Assembly (NCBI GenBank): GCA_002362105.1
Contig: DETD01000008.1
Location: forward strand, 1 to 39,642
Source of the DNA: Bacteroidales bacterium UBA3297
GTDB lineage: Bacteria > Bacteroidota > Bacteroidia > Bacteroidales > Paludibacteraceae
Reading direction: 5' to 3'
DNA length: 39,642 nucleotides
Position numbers and translations under genes: made by a program. Positions within the stretch are counted from its first letter, which is position 1; each line of letters begins with the position of its first letter. This document shows, piece by piece, positions 14,789 to 22,388 of the stretch. The notes under the pieces were generated by a model, which was not told the DNA's origin, ran no database searches, and saw only the letters and a list, made by a program, of their open reading frames with translations.

Positions 14789-16912
14789 ATGAGGAAAACA
14801 ATACTACTAACAGCCAGCTTGTTAGGCTGGATATCCGCAAACGCGGAACTAAGCCAAGTGAATTTTTTCGACAACAACTACACCCAAGAATGGGGTCGTT
14901 TGAAGTTAGTAGGCAACCAGTTGAGTTCTGAAAGCGGCAAACCCATCCAGTTGAAAGGTTGGAGTACGTTCTCGATCAACTACGACGAAGTTGTCAACTG
15001 TTTAAAACAAGATGGTTTCAACGCGATGAAGATGTGGGGCGCAAACATTGTCCGTTTAGCCTGCTATGCCGAAAACAACAAAGGCACTTATGGCGAATAC
15101 CAAGACAATGCCATCAGAAAATACATCAAGATGGCAAGCGACCTGAACATGTACGTATTGTTGGACTGGCACATCCTTGAAGGTGATGGTGGAAATGGCG
15201 ACCCAAACAAATACCTGAACGAAGCAAAGGGCTTCTTTGAAAGAAACTGTGCTTGGGTTAAGGAGAACGGCTTCACCAACGTTTTGTACGAAATCTGTAA
15301 CGAGCCTAAAGGTCTTTCATGGAATGAATTGAAGGAGTATTCAAACCAGATTCTGCCAATCATCGAGAAAGCCGACCCTGGAGCCATGGTCGTAATTCCG
15401 ACTCCACAGTGGGACCAGAATCCACAGGAAGCAGCCAACGCTCCTATCAACAAGAGCCTATACGACCTAGGGTTACTATACTCTACACACGTATACACCT
15501 GCACACACATGGGTGACGTTGTTCCACGTATGGTAAGCGCAGCCGCAGCAATTCCTATCTTCGTTTCAGAGTGGGGTGCAGTCCGTTTCGACGGTGATGG
15601 TAACTTGTGTACCAATGAAGCAGACCAGTTCTTGAGCCGTATGCAACCAGGCGGGAACAATGGTAATCAGCTGATTTCGTGGTGCTACTGGGCTTGGGGA
15701 GAAAAGGACGAGACCTCGAACTCCATTAAGAATTGCTCACAGCCATACACCCTAGACAACCTCCGCCCTTCGGGGGAATACATTGTAAAAATACTGGGAG
15801 GAGAACCTTGGTGTTGTCTGCCGGATACTTCAGTGCCATATGCGATTCAAGAGATTCCAATGTTGGGCGAGAATTACGGAACACTGAACGTTGGATGGTT
15901 CGAGCGGGGAGAAGACGGAATAGCCTACCACGACAACAACTCATCGGCATACGTTGATCCAGAAACAAAAGTTGAAATCAAGACAGGGGAAGAGGCTAAA
16001 GGAACAGAGGCTGAATGTTGCAACATGGGTGCCATCTATTCCGGGAAAGAAGACTTGACCAAGTGTTTCCGCTTCGACGATTGTGTAGACGTAAGTCACT
16101 CAACCGCAGGTTTGGGAGCCAACTGGGCAGCACCGGGCGACGGTTTCGGAACAATGGGAAGCGATTTGCATAACCTGTGTATGACAGAGGCAGGAGAATG
16201 GATGCTTTTTGACATTGACGTTAAAAAGGCAGGCTATTACACCGTACACTGCCTTACCAACTCCGGAACAAGTTCGGCAGGCTCTATCGGCATGTCAATT
16301 GCCCAAGGAAAAAAACCTGGGCAGAACGGCAACATAATACGCAGCTGGGCCGACCGCGATAATCCGTTAGCAGAGCCATGGGGTTCGTTCCAACTTTCAC
16401 CAACCCTTAAATGCGGACTCTACCCCGACGGGACTCAAGACGAAAACGGAGCAGCAAACGGCGACCCTACAAAACCACACACCTGTTGGGGGTGGACCGC
16501 TTGCGGTGGTGTAGACGCCAACGACCTGACCGTCTTGTTCAAGTATGAAGGAAGACAAAAATTACTTTTGTTCATCACACCAGACGGAACAAAAACACCA
16601 GGCGACTTCTCTAACTTTATGTTCACCTTCAAGAGTGCTGAGATACCAGATTTCGAATTATTAGACGGTGTAGAAGCCTACGCAGCCGACATGACCGCAG
16701 TAGCCATCTATCCGAATCCGGCAGAAAACGATTTCACTGTAACAACCGACGGAGCAGCCAACGTCAGCATCTTTAATACAGCAGGCACAAAGGTATACAA
16801 CCAAAATGTGGAAGGCGACGTTGTTGTAAACAACAACTTCCCAGCCGGCATCTACTCGGTACGCGTATCCAACTCAAAAGGCGTAAAAACAATGAAACTT
16901 GTAGTAAAGTAA
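14789..16912 (+). CDS. Second secreted GH5 endoglucanase, paralogue of the 7547 gene
   Basis: A 707-residue cellulase with the same architecture as the 7547 gene: signal peptide (1-19), GH5_2-like barrel, CBM6-like domain, T9SS type A domain. The two align without gaps over the first 260 residues, so E172 (YEICNEP) and E261 (FVSEWGA) fall at identical positions. Differences cluster in the linker after the barrel (about 335-355, with an extra GEPWCCLPD stretch), in the CBM and early in the sorting domain. Its codon use is closer to the window average (more GGA, CTA and CTG) than that of the first copy. It probably arose by local duplication. The gene has its own promoter and terminator, so the two can be expressed separately. 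Confidence 0.95.
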   Translation: MRKTILLTASLLGWISANAELSQVNFFDNNYTQEWGRLKLVGNQLSSESGKPIQLKGWSTFSINYDEVVNCLKQDGFNAMKMWGANIVRLACYAENNKGTYGEYQDNAIRKYIKMASDLNMYVLLDWHILEGDGGNGDPNKYLNEAKGFFERNCAWVKENGFTNVLYEICNEPKGLSWNELKEYSNQILPIIEKADPGAMVVIPTPQWDQNPQEAANAPINKSLYDLGLLYSTHVYTCTHMGDVVPRMVSAAAAIPIFVSEWGAVRFDGDGNLCTNEADQFLSRMQPGGNNGNQLISWCYWAWGEKDETSNSIKNCSQPYTLDNLRPSGEYIVKILGGEPWCCLPDTSVPYAIQEIPMLGENYGTLNVGWFERGEDGIAYHDNNSSAYVDPETKVEIKTGEEAKGTEAECCNMGAIYSGKEDLTKCFRFDDCVDVSHSTAGLGANWAAPGDGFGTMGSDLHNLCMTEAGEWMLFDIDVKKAGYYTVHCLTNSGTSSAGSIGMSIAQGKKPGQNGNIIRSWADRDNPLAEPWGSFQLSPTLKCGLYPDGTQDENGAANGDPTKPHTCWGWTACGGVDANDLTVLFKYEGRQKLLLFITPDGTKTPGDFSNFMFTFKSAEIPDFELLDGVEAYAADMTAVAIYPNPAENDFTVTTDGAANVSIFNTAGTKVYNQNVEGDVVVNNNFPAGIYSVRVSNSKGVKTMKLVVK

Positions 16913-16936
16913 AACAAGTTGACGAACCTACATTCA

Positions 16937-16965
16937 GGGTCTTCCGAAAGGAAGGCCCTTTTTTA
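16937..16965 (+). terminator. Rho-independent terminator
   Basis: GGGtCTTCC-GAAA-GGAAGgCCC is followed by TTTTTT, immediately after cellulase 2. Confidence 0.9.
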
Positions 16966-17009
16966 TGCCAGCCCACCCCTAACAGCACCAAAGTAAGATG
17001 AAAAATTCC

Positions 17010-17017
17010 TAACTTTG
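17010..17017 (+). promoter_or_regulatory. -7 promoter element of the transporter operon
   Basis: TAACTTTG matches TAnnTTTG. It lies inside the longest open frame, whose first possible codon (TTG at 17015) is within the box. The true start must therefore be downstream, at the ATG at 17045. Confidence 0.65.
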
Positions 17018-17044
17018 CATATAAAAGAAGGTTCACACGCAAAA

Positions 17045-17632
17045 ATGGGACAAGAAAGAGAACACACGAGTTTGTATTGGGAACTGTTCATTACATTCGT
17101 CAAAATAGGAGCATTCACCCTTGGCGGAGGATACGCCATGCTTGCAATGGTAGAGAAAGCGGTGGTAGAACAGCGGAAATGGATTACAGAAAAAGACTTT
17201 TGGGATATGATAACCCTGGTGCAGACACTACCCGGCGTATTCGCCATCAACACAGCCCTCTACGTCGGCTACCGAATAAAGGGAATAAAGGCCTCGCTGG
17301 CAGCAATGGTTGGTGCCGCCCTCCCCTCGTTCGTCATCATCATCGTACTGGCGACCTACTTCAACACCATGTGGGAGAACGAAGTGGTAAATGCCATATT
17401 CAAAGGCATCAGGCCCTGTGTGGTGGCCTTGATACTCGCCCCCTCGTTGAAAATGGTGAAAAGTGTGGGACTTAGCGCAAAAACCATATGGATACCAGTA
17501 TTGGCGGTGATAGCCGTTTGTGTGTTCTATCTATCGCCCATTTACGTCATTTTAGCGGCAGCTCTGGGCGGACTGCTTTGGGGCATAATCAATTACAGCC
17601 TTATGGGGAAGAAAGGAGGGGAACCATGCTAA
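17045..17632 (+). CDS. chrA: Chromate transporter family protein, first half-size subunit
   Basis: A 195-residue membrane protein of the CHR family (chromate ion transporter). It has the signature FVKIGAFTLGGGYAM near the N-terminus, the TLPGVFAINTALYVGY motif, and about five to six hydrophobic segments. The full-size ChrA is about 400 residues and internally duplicated. Here each half is a separate gene, a known short-chain arrangement. The start at 17045 is chosen because the upstream part of the frame overlaps the promoter. The stop overlaps the next start (ATGCTAA). Chromate efflux is the family function, but half-size pairs may move other anions. Confidence 0.9.
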   Translation: MGQEREHTSLYWELFITFVKIGAFTLGGGYAMLAMVEKAVVEQRKWITEKDFWDMITLVQTLPGVFAINTALYVGYRIKGIKASLAAMVGAALPSFVIIIVLATYFNTMWENEVVNAIFKGIRPCVVALILAPSLKMVKSVGLSAKTIWIPVLAVIAVCVFYLSPIYVILAAALGGLLWGIINYSLMGKKGGEPC

Positions 17633-18264
17633 CCCTGTGCCAACAGTTGGCAACCGTATTCTTCCACATAGGCCTGTTCGGTTTCGGAGGCGGTTATGCC
17701 ATGATTTCGCTCATCCAATTCTCGGTAGTGAACGACTATGGCTGGATGAACACCAGCGAGTTTGCCAACCTGCTGGCCCTGTCGCAAATGACACCCGGCC
17801 CTATCTCCATCAACGCTGCCACCTATGTGGGCTACCAAGTGCCACTCAGCCATGGTTACGGACTGCCAGCCGCAATTTCGGGCTCGCTAACAGCAACTTT
17901 TGCCCTTGTACTACCCAGTCTGCTAATGATGTGGGCCGTAATAAAATTCCTATTTAAAAACGAGAAGAACCGATATGTGCAATACCTTTATTCCGGGCTA
18001 CGGCCAGCCGTTGTAGGACTGATTTTCAGCGCAGGACTACTAATGATGGTCGACTGCGACCTGATACACAACTACGTAGAAGGAGCCAGCAGCAATTTGG
18101 AAATAGCATGGAAACAGGAAAACTTTGGAAGCAACCTGAAAGAACACCTGATAAGCGCGGCCATCTGCATAGCCACCTTTGTAGCAGTGTTCTTCTATAA
18201 GAAAAATCCGATATACCTGATTATAACCTCAGGCGTATTGGGTTTCGCCATCTACTACCTATAA
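17626..18264 (+). CDS. chrA: Chromate transporter family protein, second half-size subunit
   Basis: A 212-residue membrane protein and the second CHR half, with its own FFHIGLFGFGGGYAM signature and the MTPGPISINAATYVGY motif. It overlaps the previous gene by 7 nt. A strong AAGGAGGGG site 5 nt before the ATG supports this start over longer reading of the frame. Such sites are rare in this window. The two halves would assemble as a heterodimer. The C-terminal hydrophobic segment (about 188-212) follows a charged loop. Confidence 0.9.
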   Translation: MLTLCQQLATVFFHIGLFGFGGGYAMISLIQFSVVNDYGWMNTSEFANLLALSQMTPGPISINAATYVGYQVPLSHGYGLPAAISGSLTATFALVLPSLLMMWAVIKFLFKNEKNRYVQYLYSGLRPAVVGLIFSAGLLMMVDCDLIHNYVEGASSNLEIAWKQENFGSNLKEHLISAAICIATFVAVFFYKKNPIYLIITSGVLGFAIYYL

Positions 18265-18287
18265 AACAAAACACAGGAAAAAGAAAA

Positions 18288-19769
18288 ATGACATACGACG
18301 TAGTAATAATAGGAGCCGGACTGGGCGGACTAGAATGCGCTTATATACTCGCCAAACACGGCATGAACGTATGTGTGCTGGAACAAGGCATACAGATGGG
18401 CGGCTGTCTGCAAAGTTTCAAACGCCGGGGGACCCACTTCGACGCAGGCTTCCACTATGTGGGCGGACTAGACGAAGGCCGTCCGCTGAATCGGTTGTTC
18501 GACTTTTTCGGACTAATGGACCTACCCTGGCAAAAAATGGACGAGCAGTGTTTCGACGAAGTGGTAATCGGTCACGAACACTACCGCTTCGCACAGGGTC
18601 ACGAAGCCTGGCAGGCCGCACTAGCCGAACAGTTTCCTGACCAGAAAAACAACCTGAAAAAATACGACGAGGCACAAGCCAACGTAGGGGCACACCTGTT
18701 CGACGCCCTAGGCAGCCGCACAGCCGACGACTTCTACAACAACGAGGCATTCACTACGCCAGCCTACCAGGTACTGGCCGGAACCATCGGCGACGAAAGG
18801 CTCAGAAACGTAATAAGCGGCACCTCACTGAAAATGGAATTGCGTCCTGAAAGCCTGCCCTTCTACGTGTTCGCACAGATAAACAATTCCTTCATAGAAG
18901 GAGCCTACCGACTGGCCGGAGGGGGAGAAACACTCACCAACCGCATGTGCGAAAATTTACGCAAAATGGGCGTCACTCTGGTAACCAAAGCGCAGGTGAC
19001 CCAATTGGAAGGGGAAGCGGGAAAAATAAGTGCGGCCCTCTGTTCAAATGGGGAGCGTTACGAAGGCAGGATATTCATATCGAACGCACACCCGGCCACC
19101 ACACTCAGCCTGGTCAGTGAAGAGGTCGGACTACGAAAGCCCTATAAGAAACGCATTGACCGTATGGAGAACACCTACGGAATGTTTACCGCCAACATTG
19201 CCATAAAACCCGAAACACTACCCTACCAGAACAAAAACCTCTACCTCTACGAAGAAGGGGCCGATATTTGGAACATCAGTTCACCAGAATGCCCGAAAGG
19301 GCTTCTCGTAAGCTACGGATGCACAACACCAGACCAAAAGTACGCAAGCAGCATAGACCTGTTATGCCCTATGCAGATGGAAGAACTTTCCGAATGGAAG
19401 GACACCAAAATAGGCCACAGAGGCAGCGACTACGAAGCCTTTAAGGCTGCAAAAACAGAACAGTGCCTTCGTATAGCGGAGAAACAGATACCAGGCCTGC
19501 GCGAGGCAACAGACCGCATATACACCAGCACGCCACTGACCTACAGAGACTACACCGGCACACGCGACGGAAGCGCCTATGGTTTGCGTAAAGACGCCAA
19601 CAACACCCTGCTGACCTTTCTACCACCCAAAACGCCAGTAGAAAACCTGTTGCTTACCGGGCAGAATTTGAACCTGCACGGGATTTTAGGAGTAAGCATG
19701 ACCTCGTTCGTAACGTGCAGCGCACTGATAGGCATGGAAGCCGCGACAGACGGACTTAAGACCAAGTGA
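18288..19769 (+). CDS. CrtI / retinol-saturase-like FAD oxidoreductase
   Basis: A 493-residue flavoprotein of the phytoene desaturase and all-trans-retinol 13,14-reductase superfamily. The N-terminal dinucleotide fold has GAGLGG (9-14) and the ribose-binding E32. It continues with the family's GGCLQSFKRRGTHFDAGFHYVGG stretch (shortened from about residue 38). The C-terminal FAD motif lies in LLLTGQNLNLHGILGVSMT. It starts 23 nt after the second transporter half, so it is likely in the same operon. No carotenoid synthesis genes (crtB, crtE) are seen. The substrate is therefore unknown; a polyene or isoprenoid is inference from the family. Confidence 0.85.
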   Translation: MTYDVVIIGAGLGGLECAYILAKHGMNVCVLEQGIQMGGCLQSFKRRGTHFDAGFHYVGGLDEGRPLNRLFDFFGLMDLPWQKMDEQCFDEVVIGHEHYRFAQGHEAWQAALAEQFPDQKNNLKKYDEAQANVGAHLFDALGSRTADDFYNNEAFTTPAYQVLAGTIGDERLRNVISGTSLKMELRPESLPFYVFAQINNSFIEGAYRLAGGGETLTNRMCENLRKMGVTLVTKAQVTQLEGEAGKISAALCSNGERYEGRIFISNAHPATTLSLVSEEVGLRKPYKKRIDRMENTYGMFTANIAIKPETLPYQNKNLYLYEEGADIWNISSPECPKGLLVSYGCTTPDQKYASSIDLLCPMQMEELSEWKDTKIGHRGSDYEAFKAAKTEQCLRIAEKQIPGLREATDRIYTSTPLTYRDYTGTRDGSAYGLRKDANNTLLTFLPPKTPVENLLLTGQNLNLHGILGVSMTSFVTCSALIGMEAATDGLKTK

Positions 19770-19820
19770 AGAGCTCAAAAAAAACAAAAACAATTAAGTA
19801 GAAACAAGCTGAAAATTGCG

Positions 19821-19828
19821 TAATTTTG
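19821..19828 (+). promoter_or_regulatory. -7 promoter element of the riboswitch transcript
   Basis: TAATTTTG matches TAnnTTTG. Transcription would start at about 19833, just ahead of the riboswitch. No good -33 is seen. Confidence 0.6.
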
Positions 19829-19837
19829 TGACGCCTT

Positions 19838-20017
19838 TAGGCAGTCAGCACCCCAAGTGCAGATTTTAAAAGGGAATCCCGTGAAAGTCGGGAACAGTAC
19901 CCGCTGCTGTAAGTTCCACAAAAAACAGAAAGGCATCCGCCAAAAAGGAGGAAACCGCCACTACCCGACGGGTGGGAAGGCCGCCAGAACTGGGAACAAG
20001 TCAGAAGACCTACCTAA
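19838..20017 (+). ncRNA. Cobalamin (B12) riboswitch aptamer
   Basis: The conserved blocks occur in order: AAAAGGGAAT (19868-19877), GTGAAA (19881-19886), CCCGCTGCTGTAA (19900-19912), GCCACT (19957-19962), GGGAAGGC (19974-19981), and the B12 box AAGTCAGAAGACCTACCT (19998-20015). Together these identify a cobalamin aptamer. Binding of adenosyl- or other cobalamin should repress the gene downstream, the DUF4465 lipoprotein. The terminal ends of the P1 helix are not sharply defined. Confidence 0.93.
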
Positions 20018-20070
20018 AAGCATACTTCTAAAGCTCTCGGGATTAAGAGAATAGGAAAAACATAGCAAAA

Positions 20071-20099
20071 GAGTTCTGGGAAAAAGAACCGGAGGACTC
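20071..20099 (+). promoter_or_regulatory. Possible expression platform: two exclusive hairpins around an SD-like site
   Basis: GTTCT (20073-20077) can pair with AGAAC (20085-20089), leaving GGAGG (20091-20095) free. Alternatively GAGTTCT (20071-20077) can pair with AGGACTC (20093-20099, one G-U pair), burying most of GGAGG. The two folds use the same left arm and exclude each other. GGAGG lies 7 nt before the ATG of an 11-codon ORF. This is read by eye; no folding energy was computed. Confidence 0.4.
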
Positions 20100-20102
20100 A
20101 TT

Positions 20103-20138
20103 ATGTATATATTCCCCCCAAGACTTTTAGGAAATTGA
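20103..20138 (+). CDS. Possible 11-residue leader peptide in the B12 riboswitch leader
   Basis: ATG at 20103 opens MYIFPPRLLGN and stops with TGA at 20136. A GGAGG site is 7 nt upstream, whereas most genes in the window lack one. It sits between the riboswitch and the DUF4465 gene, 34 nt before the main ATG. The Pro-Pro pair could slow ribosomes. An ORF this short can easily occur by chance. Confidence 0.25.
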   Translation: MYIFPPRLLGN

Positions 20139-20172
20139 GGTAAAGAACAATTAATCACTAAAAGTACCCATC

Positions 20173-20946
20173 ATGTTAAAAAACAAATTCAAATTCGTGT
20201 ATCTGCTCCTCATCGGTGCAGTAAGTTTCGGTATGCAATCGTGTAGTGACGATGATGACGAAGACGAAAACATGCCCATAACCACGCAAACAACAATCGA
20301 TTTTGAAGATCTGGAAGTAGACAGCAAAGGATATTGGAAAGGCGACACCACCGGTGTAGCAAGCGAAGGACAATGGGGAGCTACCGACTACAAAGGCAGT
20401 TTCACCACAAAGACAACAACATTCGGAAACACCCTAAGCGTTAGCAGCTATGGACAGAGTTGGATGGGTTTCGGTTATTCGACACTTGCAGACAGCACAG
20501 TGGATGGCGTATACACGAACGAGATGTACGTTTACGGGACCAGCGGCGCTAACGGTTCAAAGACCTTCGCCATTGCCTATGCCGACAGCGCAACCATCAC
20601 CTTCGACAAAGCAACCGACCTGAAGAGCGTAATGGTGAACAACAGCACCTACGCCTACAAAGTAATCCGCGACGGCAACGATTTTTCGACAAAATTCTCA
20701 AAAGGAGCATGGTTTGCGGTAAACTTCACCGGTTTCGACGCCAACGGCAAGAAAGTTGGAGAGACCACTTACTACTTGGCAGACTTCAGAAACAAAAAGA
20801 CCTATATCTGCGGCGAGTGGACAAAAGTTGACCTCAGCGCCCTGAAAGGAGTGAAAAAGGTAGTACTGACCTACGACGGCAGTGACAAGGGAAGCTACGG
20901 CTTGAACACCCCAACCTACGTCTGCCTCGACAATATCGTTTTCTAA
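20173..20946 (+). CDS. DUF4465 surface lipoprotein, probable cobalamin-binding BtuH-like protein
   Basis: A 257-residue lipoprotein. The signal peptide ends at MQSC (lipid Cys24). It is followed at once by SDDDDEDE, the acidic pattern that sends Bacteroidota lipoproteins to the cell surface. Residues about 40-257 match DUF4465: TIDFEDL, WMGFGYS, FAIAYAD, YYLADFR, WTKVDLSAL and LNTPTYVCLDNIVF. The gene lies behind a cobalamin riboswitch. From memory, DUF4465 proteins in B12 transport loci of gut Bacteroides (BtuH) bind cobalamin with high affinity at the surface and pass it to BtuB. Here no btuB or btuG is adjacent, so the gene is a solitary member of the B12 regulon. The domain call is firm; the ligand is inferred from regulation. 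Confidence 0.85.
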   Translation: MLKNKFKFVYLLLIGAVSFGMQSCSDDDDEDENMPITTQTTIDFEDLEVDSKGYWKGDTTGVASEGQWGATDYKGSFTTKTTTFGNTLSVSSYGQSWMGFGYSTLADSTVDGVYTNEMYVYGTSGANGSKTFAIAYADSATITFDKATDLKSVMVNNSTYAYKVIRDGNDFSTKFSKGAWFAVNFTGFDANGKKVGETTYYLADFRNKKTYICGEWTKVDLSALKGVKKVVLTYDGSDKGSYGLNTPTYVCLDNIVF

Positions 20947-20973
20947 AAGCAAACAACGTTAAACACTATACTT

Positions 20974-21017
20974 GCGCCATGTATGCGGGAAGACACCCAC
21001 ACGCATGGCGCTTTTTT
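20974..21017 (+). terminator. Rho-independent terminator
   Basis: GCGCCATG and CATGGCGC arms, with a further CGGG/CCCA-type pairing inside, precede TTTTTT. It follows the DUF4465 gene. Confidence 0.9.
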
Positions 21018-21051
21018 ATGGATAAGCCTATTTTTTCTGCAAAAAATGAAC

Positions 21052-21059
21052 TAACTTTG
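21052..21059 (+). promoter_or_regulatory. -7 promoter element of the nusB operon
   Basis: TAACTTTG matches TAnnTTTG and leaves about 20 nt to the nusB ATG, including AAAGGAAG just before it. Confidence 0.6.
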
Positions 21060-21080
21060 TAAAAATTTTTTGAAAGGAAG

Positions 21081-22034
21081 ATGATAAACAGAATTTTGCT
21101 CCGTATTAAGGTGATTCAGATTCTCTACGCCTACTACAAAGGAGAAGACCAAAACCTGGGAAAGGCAGAAGGAGAACTGAAAGACAGCATTGAGAAGACA
21201 TACGACCTGTATATCTACCTATTGCTACTGATTCCAGCCATCACCGAATATGCTGAAAACCGTTTGAAAAAGAAGGGTACAGAAGCCGGAGATGGTTTAA
21301 GAATGCCGAGCAAAAAATTCATTGCCAACAAATTTGCAAAGCAAGTTGCCGAAACAGAGGAACTGATGCAGTATGCAGAAGAACACGAGTTGAGTTGGTC
21401 GGCAAAGAAGAACACAGTTATCAAATCGCTGCTGGAGGCCATTATGGCGTTTGACCTTTACGAAAAGTACAACAACGAAGGTCTCGACAGCACCTACGAT
21501 GAAGACAAAGAGTTGTGGAAGAAAATCTTCCGTCAGGTTATAGCAAGCAGCGAACTGCTAGGCAAGGATTTGGAAGACACCTCTATTTACTGGAACGCAG
21601 ACTTGGAAATCGTCCACAGTTTCGTCGTAAAAACCATTAAAGCCTACAAAGAGGAAAACGGCACCAAACAAGAACTGTTGCCAATGCTGAAAGACGAAGA
21701 AGACCAAGAATACGTCAGCACCTTGTTGAGAACGGCTATTGCCAACGAGAAAGAGTACAACGAGATGATTGACAGCCACATCGACACAAAAAAGTGGGAC
21801 ACTGACCGTATTGCGTTTATGGACCGCATCATTATGCAGACTGCGCTTGCCGAGCTCATCAGTTTCCCAACCATACCTGTCAATGTAACCCTCAACGAGT
21901 ATATTGAAATAGCTAAGGAATACAGCACAAGCAAGAGCAACACCTTCATTAATGGCGTGCTCGACGCCCTTGTTGAGGACCTTAGAAAAGAGAACAAGCT
22001 GATGAAGGTGGCCTTCTACAGCAACAAACAGTAA
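21081..22034 (+). CDS. nusB: Transcription antitermination factor NusB
   Basis: This 317-residue protein is the long Bacteroidota form of NusB; the E. coli protein has about 140 residues. The start MINRILLRIKVIQILYAYY and the C-terminal domain (about 225-305, with DRIAFMDRIIMQTALAEL and VTLNEYIEIAKEY) carry the NusB signature. A helical insertion of roughly 150 residues separates them. NusB binds boxA RNA with NusE (S10) and promotes antitermination in rRNA operons. It opens a four-gene set with yajC, a YbbR-like gene and coaE. Confidence 0.93.
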   Translation: MINRILLRIKVIQILYAYYKGEDQNLGKAEGELKDSIEKTYDLYIYLLLLIPAITEYAENRLKKKGTEAGDGLRMPSKKFIANKFAKQVAETEELMQYAEEHELSWSAKKNTVIKSLLEAIMAFDLYEKYNNEGLDSTYDEDKELWKKIFRQVIASSELLGKDLEDTSIYWNADLEIVHSFVVKTIKAYKEENGTKQELLPMLKDEEDQEYVSTLLRTAIANEKEYNEMIDSHIDTKKWDTDRIAFMDRIIMQTALAELISFPTIPVNVTLNEYIEIAKEYSTSKSNTFINGVLDALVEDLRKENKLMKVAFYSNKQ

Positions 22035-22059
22035 ACAAAACACAAAAAAGAAAAGAAAT

Positions 22060-22371
22060 ATGACAAACTTAGTTTTACTTCAGGCACAAGGCGGAGCTAG
22101 TGCAATGGGCTCTATATTTATGATGGTTGCCATTTTCGCCATTATGTACTTCTTTATGATCCGCCCACAGCAGAAGAAACAGAAGGAAATCCAGCAGTTC
22201 AGAGCTTCGCTTGGTGTTGGCAGCAAGGTCGTAACTGGTGGCGGCATACACGGCGTTATTAAGGAGATTAACGACGTTTACGCAATGATTGAAATTGCAC
22301 AAGGCGTAAAAGTTAAGGTAGACTTGAATTCAGTCTTCCCATCAGTAGACTCTGGCGTCAAGCAGATTTAA
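22060..22371 (+). CDS. yajC: Preprotein translocase accessory subunit YajC
   Basis: A 103-residue inner-membrane protein with one transmembrane helix (about 16-35), followed by the invariant FMIRPQQKKQKE motif and a small soluble beta domain (GSKVVTGGGIHGVI). YajC associates with SecDF and the Sec translocon. It begins 25 nt after nusB. Confidence 0.96.
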   Translation: MTNLVLLQAQGGASAMGSIFMMVAIFAIMYFFMIRPQQKKQKEIQQFRASLGVGSKVVTGGGIHGVIKEINDVYAMIEIAQGVKVKVDLNSVFPSVDSGVKQI

Positions 22372-22388
22372 AAATAAAAGCGAGTAGG

